Shown one piece after another: positions 58,460-64,000 of a DNA stretch of 64,000 nt. Position 1 is the first letter of the stretch. Each line of letters begins with the position of its first letter. Below the pieces are notes generated by a model, which worked only from the letters and a program-made list of their open reading frames with translations, did not search any database and had not been told where the DNA came from. Both the position numbers and the translations under genes were made by a program. Source of the DNA: Eutypa lata (Eukaryota; Ascomycota; Sordariomycetes; Xylariales; Diatrypaceae). Location: the NCBI GenBank assembly GCA_022661535.1, contig JAKULF010000003.1, forward strand, positions 4,774,001 to 4,838,000, given 5' to 3'.

Positions 58460-60658
58460 GTTCTGTTCTTGTTGGTTGCCGACGAGAACTACCAGGCCTT
58501 CGACGTTGTACAGAAAGTGTTAGAACAAGACGGCATCTGTCATTCATGCATTTGCAATATGTGCGGTCGAGATCCGACCGGTGTAGGAGGAAAGGGGCCG
58601 AGTCGACGACTTACCTATCTAAGTAGTTATAGATTGTTATATTCTAGAAATGCCAAGATTGATTCTCCCTATGCACTTATGGTCATGAATCGTCAATTGT
58701 TATAACCCACGTGGGCAGTGTCGAATTGGTTCCCTATCAGCACCTATATAATAGTAATATGGAGATGAGTATATTGGTAAGCACGCACGAAAGGGATGGG
58801 CCGAAATGACGCTATCGTCTAAATGCTGGGCTCGGAACTTGGCCGATAACTATGTACCTATGTAGGACCCTATTCTTTATTTCTCCGCAGTAGTACTTAG
58901 GCCACTGAGGCCATATTAGTGTGGATCATCTCATACCCCCTAGAAGATCAAACGTTAGCGCTGATGGCCATAGATCACATCCAGCTCTCATTAATTCATT
59001 CGTACAAGTATAACATGCTTTCCCTATTACATGAGCATGAATACGACATAATACGAGTTATGCGGTTTGCCCATACCAGGATCACGAGCTCAAGTCGTCC
59101 AATACGTACCTACATAGGTTCGTAACACTCATATCAGCCAGCCTACATTGCCTACATATACATGCCTGCCCACTAACTGCATTATGTATGTAGGTGCGTG
59201 TAAGACGCTCGCAGTTCGTGCTCCTCTCCTGTTTCTTGTCTTGTGCTCAAAACCCCACTGAAACACGTTCTCTAGACCTTCCACTGGCTGTGCACATATA
59301 AGTCTCTTGAGTCGTTAGGAAATATCCTATTGCGCAGTTTCTACCAAGAAGGGCAAGTGCTGGGAAGAAGAAAAAAGAAAGTACGCGTATCGCGCCCAGG
59401 GTTCTGCTTTGCATGATATCCCGCTGCCGTGTTACCCATGGAGCCGGCTTCTTTTTGCCTTTTAGCTTCGTTGGTGTAAGATGGATGAATAGGTAGGCAG
59501 GTACACATCTAGAGAGGCTTGACGCTTTTTTGGGGCTGAAATGCAGCCAGCCCAAAAGGCGCGCGCGCATCTTGCGACGAAGGCAGAAAGGGGGAAAAGG
59601 CATCCTACATGTAGCCATGTTTCACGAGATGGATGGTATGAATGCTCTGTCTAGTTAGCTAGTAGTTACAGAACAAACATACAGAACAAACAAACAAACA
59701 AAGGCCGCCCAGAGGAATCGAGCCATCGCGGGTTGCCTCGTTTGCTTCTTTGCTCTTGTGCTTCCCAGTTGAGCTGGATGGATATTTGTTGCCCGGACGT
59801 GACGACATATTGATTTGAGGCTCCCCCAGGGTTTAGGTATGTATATATGTAACTGCATAATGCATCACAGGGGCACTGCTGTGTTGTGCTGCGCCTGAAG
59901 CTAGGTAAGTTAAGTTCCACATTAGTCCACTATGAGTTCTCAGCCGCAGCAGTGATTTTCAAGGATTCCAGTGTTGCGGGCTGTTGCCGATGCCGATTAT
60001 TATCATTACCTACCTGGTTAGAGCTATATCTCATACCAACAAACAATCAACGGCAACAAAACATCACTTTCCAAAAAGTGACATTTTCCCCAACCACTGA
60101 CAACAATTCACATCCCGCTTTCCTTTTCTTCTTCTTCTTCTTCTTCTTCTTCTTGTGCTTGTGGTGAATCCCTTTAGACGTCTCTTCGAAGCCTTCGTGA
60201 CCAATAATAATTTGAAAGTTGATTCTATGCTCGACAACACAACAGGGGACTTGATAAATTTAATAATTCCAAGAATTTACCCCCTTGCACCCCTCCCTCC
60301 CTCCTCCACCGTTTCTCTCCACCTTTTGAGGCGCGGCTGAAATTACTGCATACATAATACCTGTTAGAGGAAGTGGCAGTTCTCATTTTGGTCAGAGCCG
60401 CAGAGCCGCGCAACCTCTTTCCCGACTGCCTAGCTCTAACTAGGCCTACATCATCATCATCTTATCATCTATCACCTACCTACCTACCTACCTTACATAA
60501 GAGCGCGCTCGCCGTCCATCCGTCAGTTTACTTGTCCGTCTCTCCCGTAAAACCACAAAGGATTGTGTAGGACAAACTCGAGTCTCTCCTTCTCCTCTCA
60601 ATTGATATATACAACCTACCTTCGAAGCGATATCATTCGACTCAGTCATTCATTCAAG
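58460..60658. other. Intergenic between ChaC and the penta-EF-hand gene
   Basis: Head-to-head spacer with promoters of both genes. Contains (CTT)n at 60127-60154 and (CCTA)n at 60475-60493 close to the plus-strand gene. Open frames have no family resemblance. Confidence 0.6.
60127..60154. repeat. (CTT)n microsatellite
   Basis: Nine TTC/CTT units in the pyrimidine-rich region upstream of the penta-EF-hand gene. Confidence 0.95.
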
Positions 60659-62202
60659 ATGGCATACAACAGACCTTACAACCCCGATGAACTGCCTAGG
60701 TGAGTGTTTCTCCCCTTAATTTTAAGTATTACCCCGCCATCGTGAACCGCACGCGGCGAGCGAGCCCCACCTACTTAGCGGTTAGGCATCACGACATCGC
60801 ATCGCATCGCATCGCATTGCATTGGATCGCATCGCAATTATACATCTAATTCTCTCCTATGCTCATTGCTTATTCCCATATAAACTTCTCTATGTTCTAG
60901 AATGCATCACTAACCGCGCTCGCCACACAGATTCGCGGAGCCCGAGCAGGTACGCGCCGTCTCCCCTCTCCCCTTCGCACTCGAACCAAGAGCAATTGGC
61001 TGGCCCACTACCCCTCCCTCTCTTGTCAATGCTTTACTTTTGCTAACCCATCCGCCTGTCCACCACCCTATAGAAACCCGGCAGCGTAAAGCCCTCAACC
61101 TCGTCCGCGTCCGCATCCTCGCGATACGAGAGCAAGCCGCCCCCTCCAGTGCCCCAGCCCGGCCGCGTGGATTCGGGGCTCCCCCGACGCCCCGACGCAG
61201 GACGCCTCCCGCCTCCCAACTACGGCCCCGGCCCCGGCGCCTCGCCTATGTCGCCCCCGCCCCAGGCCACGGGCCCACGACCAGCAGCGCATACCCGCCC
61301 ACCCGCGGCCAGCCGACCGCCTCCGTCGCCTGCGTCCGTGGATGGGTCGGGTGCCGACCCTACGCTTCTGCCGCTCTTTAGGGCTGTGGATAAGGATGGT
61401 GCGTTCTAATTTTCTTTCTCCCCCTCTACCCCCTTCTTGTTTGTCGTTCGGTGTTGATGGCGGAACTGGTTGGTATCTGAGAGACGCGGATGTTGCTTGT
61501 CTGTTGGGTGATGGTTGTTCGGAGAGCAAGGATGGGTTGCTTCAAGTGCTAGCTGTACCAGAGACTTTCAATTGTCGTGCGAGATCTGCTAGAGACTAGT
61601 TACGCACGTAGCTAGGCCATTGCATCAAACTTAATTCTCCCGCCATCTCAAATCTACCTACCTAGGTAGTTAACCTAGGCGCACACCTTATTTTGGAGGA
61701 AGAAAATCGCAGCGCTAACGCAAAACCCGATTCTCTAGGCACGGGCCAGCTCTCCGAGCGGGAGTTGTCGGCGGCGCTGGTGAACGGAGACTGGACGGCG
61801 TTCGACCCGCAGACGGTGCGTATGATGATCCGGATGTTCGACAGCGACCGGTCGGGGACGATCGGGTTCGAGGAGTTCTGCGGGCTGTGGTCGTTCCTGG
61901 CGTCGTGGCGCACGCTGTTCGACCGCTTCGACACGGACCGCAGCGGCAACATCAGCCTCGACGAGTTCAGCAACGCCCTCGTCGCCTTCCGGTACCGGCT
62001 GACGCCGCGCTTCGTCGAGCTCCTCTTCTCCACCTACGACAAGCGCAGCGAGGGCGTCATGAGCTTCGACCTCTTCGTCCAGGCCTGCATCTCCCTCAAG
62101 CGCATGACAGACGTGTTCAAGAAGTACGACGACGACCGCGATGGCTACATCACGCTTAGCTTCGAGGACTTCCTCATGGAGATCTTGAAACAGCTGAAGT
62201 AG
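60659..62202 (+). CDS. pef1: Penta-EF-hand calcium-binding protein (Pef1/peflin-like), 282 aa
   Basis: Four exons: 60659-60699, 60931-60949 (19 nt), 61074-61398 and 61739-62202; introns of 231, 124 and 340 nt, all GT-AG. The N-terminal half is Pro/Ser-rich and disordered, as in peflin/ALG-2 relatives. The C-terminal half has five EF-hands: DKDGTGQLSERE (126-137, split by intron 3), DSDRSGTIGFEEF, DTDRSGNISLDEF, a degenerate DKRSEGVMSFDLF, and DDDRDGYITLSFEDF. The first three keep calcium-binding residues; the fourth lacks the Gly/Asp pattern. Such proteins link calcium signals to membrane traffic and ER-associated events. The 41-nt first exon and 19-nt second exon lie far apart and encode the start MAYNRPYNPDELPRFAEPEQ. 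A (CGCAT)n tract sits in intron 1. Confidence 0.92.
60796..60836. repeat. (CGCAT)n pentanucleotide repeat in intron 1 of the penta-EF-hand gene
   Basis: Seven to eight units of CGCAT, some with T substitutions, just upstream of the acceptor of the 19-nt exon. Confidence 0.9.
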
Positions 62203-63263
62203 TCTGTCTACTCACTTTGTAGTGTGAGCGAAGGGCGAAGGGCGAAAGGATGGAAAGAAAAAGAATCGGTGGAGATGGGCGAGCATTTTTCAGCAAGCAA
62301 GTAAGCGCATTAACGGAAGGATGAACCGAAGAGGATGGGAATTTCACTGTAAGATGAGGAAGGGTGAAAATGAATCAATGAATTATATGGTAGGAGAGTT
62401 TCGCTGGCGCGACTGGGGTGTTGCGGAGATTTATAGAAGATGGATGCGGCATTGCATACCCCGAGGGCAGCTTGAACCTACTTCATCAGAATAGCCTGAT
62501 AGTGCTATATCTAATGCATTTACGGCATTATCAATTTTCATCATTATCATCATCACCACCAACCTATCTTTATATTAATACTTGCTCGGACCTAAGAATG
62601 GAGGCCGAACAAATCGAAGATCTAGGTAGTTTTAACTACTTACCTACCTAGGTAGTTAGGAATTCTCGGGACGATACTACTAATTGGATATATCATAGGA
62701 AAGCAAATGCCCACTGCTGGGCTGGGTATGTGGGTTATTGTAAGGTACGTGATCACCCCTTATGGCATTGATGATGGATGGATGGATGGTCTGAACTACC
62801 TATCTAACAGAGTCTGTCTATATCGCCTTTTTTTCTTTCTTCTCTCCCTTCATGCCTGTATTGTACTATCTCACAAAAACCTCAGTTCATCATTGCCATC
62901 ATCCTTTTTATCATTCATCGTTAGAAGGGGTTGGCGATGTTCTCGCCCTGCTCTTCTTGTGTTGGTTGGTATTATCATATCCTCTCCTGCCGAACGCCGC
63001 AATATGAGTCTTCCCCTGTCTAAGTGTCTACCTACCTATGTAGACACTTACATACATAATATAAATGTATGTAGAAAAGTCGATGGCAGCTGCTCGTCCG
63101 CGAGGCTTGTGTATCCCGTCTGTTCTTTCTTCCTGAAAATGCATGTGTGCATACGTAAGTAGTAGGTATGCGTTATGTATGTATGTATGCGTGCATACAT
63201 GTTATCCAGGAACAAACAAACATCCCAAAGTCCTGCATCCGTTTGGACCCAAGAAAATTGGAA
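62203..63263. other. Convergent 3' spacer
   Basis: Between the penta-EF-hand gene and the acidic partial gene. Contains a TAGG palindrome at about 62622-62660 and ATGT-rich sequence at 63171-63200. No supported gene. Confidence 0.6.
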
Positions 63264-64000
63264 TCAAGATGACTTGAATTTGAGCCCCAATCGCATCATG
63301 GACGCCTTCGTTCGGAGTCCTCGTTTCTTCTTAGGAACCGGGTTCTCTCTGTCGTTAACCGGCGTAGCATGCACGGCGATAGCAGGCTTGCTCTCGGGCA
63401 CTTCCTTGGTCTTGATCTCAGTCTCCGCATCTGCAGGGCTGGCTTTCATTACCGGCTCGTTGTCGTCATGGTTCTCCTTCATTCCCTCCTTGTCCTTGTC
63501 CTGCTGATCAGTCGTAGCAGCGTCCGCAGTGTTGGTAGCAGCCGTGGTAGAGGAGCCCTGCGCCCACGACTTGGTTTTGTCACTGTCACGGCGATCCATC
63601 CCGGCCTCAGCCTTGGCACGGACAGGCGACGTTGGCATAACACTATCAGCGCCGACCGTCACCTCATCGCCGGTGCCCAGACGCACGATCTGCGTCAACT
63701 CTACCACGCGCTTCTTACTGCTGCTACTAAAGCGGCTCTTTGCTCTCGGTTCATGATATGTCTCCTCCTCTTCCTCCTCGTCACCATCTTTGCGGTCCGA
63801 AACATTCTGATCAGCATCCGCGTCCGCATCCTCCGTATCCGAAGGGATGTCGTGAGTCCAGCGCGGCGGCATCGAGCGTCCCTCGCCACCATCGTGGGTG
63901 GAAACCCAGGCGCGCGCACCCAGGCGGCTCGTGATGTCAGCGCCGGCGCAGACAATGCTACTTCTAGTACTGTTGTTGTAGCTGCTGCCGCCGCTGTGGC
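63264..64000 (-). CDS. Acidic low-complexity protein, C-terminal part (gene runs off the right edge)
   Basis: The minus-strand frame is open from position 64000 to the stop at 63264, about 245 residues; the start is outside the window. An internal ATG at 63872 lies within it, but the frame continues upstream as ADITSRLGARAWVSTHDGGE, so it is not the natural start. The visible region has DADADAD and EEEEEE acidic runs, a SSSSKKR basic spot, Ala/Thr/Glu-rich linkers and a basic end KKKRGLRTKASMMRLGLKF. Domain not recognised; composition suggests a disordered tail of a nuclear or scaffolding protein. An intron could exist near the edge, so the upstream reading is tentative. Confidence 0.55.
   Translation of the reverse strand, partial: HSGGSSYNNSTRSSIVCAGADITSRLGARAWVSTHDGGEGRSMPPRWTHDIPSDTEDADADADQNVSDRKDGDEEEEEETYHEPRAKSRFSSSSKKRVVELTQIVRLGTGDEVTVGADSVMPTSPVRAKAEAGMDRRDSDKTKSWAQGSSTTAATNTADAATTDQQDKDKEGMKENHDDNEPVMKASPADAETEIKTKEVPESKPAIAVHATPVNDRENPVPKKKRGLRTKASMMRLGLKFKSS

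Overview
The window reads as nuclear DNA of a filamentous ascomycete (Pezizomycotina, most likely a sordariomycete). The evidence is short GT-AG introns, mostly 47-80 nt, with CTAAC or CTGAY branch sites 10-25 nt before the acceptor, pyrimidine-rich leaders, AT-rich gene-poor spacers full of microsatellites, and fungal genes such as TFIIIC tau-91-like, Prp4 kinase, a Ran1/Sks1-type kinase, TMA7 and fungal ChaC. No transposase, reverse transcriptase, rRNA or CRISPR was seen. Species cannot be assigned from this alone.

Left third (1-22.4 kb) is gene-rich and mostly on the minus strand: 5' part of galactokinase (cut by the window edge), a tRNA-like gene, a 50-residue Cys-rich protein split by one intron, a 5'-truncated acetolactate synthase, an intronless SNF2-like ATPase, a two-repeat protein of unknown function, a TFIIIC WD-repeat subunit, a PAQR/hemolysin-III membrane protein and TMA7. 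The plus-strand spliceosomal kinase Prp4 is divergent from TMA7.

Middle (22.4-42 kb) is largely a gene desert. The only clear gene is a Ran1/Sks1/Vhs1-like Ser/Thr kinase at 33054-34611, preceded by 10.7 kb and followed by 7.3 kb without a supportable gene. At its right border lies a small secreted protein with internal repeats and Lys-Arg sites (41956-42378), which looks like a Kex2-processed peptide precursor.

Right third (44-64 kb) is mixed-strand: a CitE/HpcH-type lyase, a large disordered fungal protein, a multi-pass membrane protein, a 4.7 kb spacer, a glycine/glutamine-rich RRM protein, a ChaC-type gamma-glutamylcyclotransferase whose frame needs a 5-nt microexon, a penta-EF-hand protein, and the 3' part of an acidic protein running off the right edge.

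The genes do not form an obvious pathway or biosynthetic cluster; most are single-copy housekeeping functions (galactose use, transcription, splicing, translation, glutathione turnover, calcium signalling). The unusual items are the microexon, the repeated dibasic precursor, the beheaded acetolactate synthase, the structured 498-nt intron in Prp4 and the tRNA-like gene whose anticodon cannot be read. All exon boundaries given here were inferred by eye from splice signals, reading frame and family resemblance.
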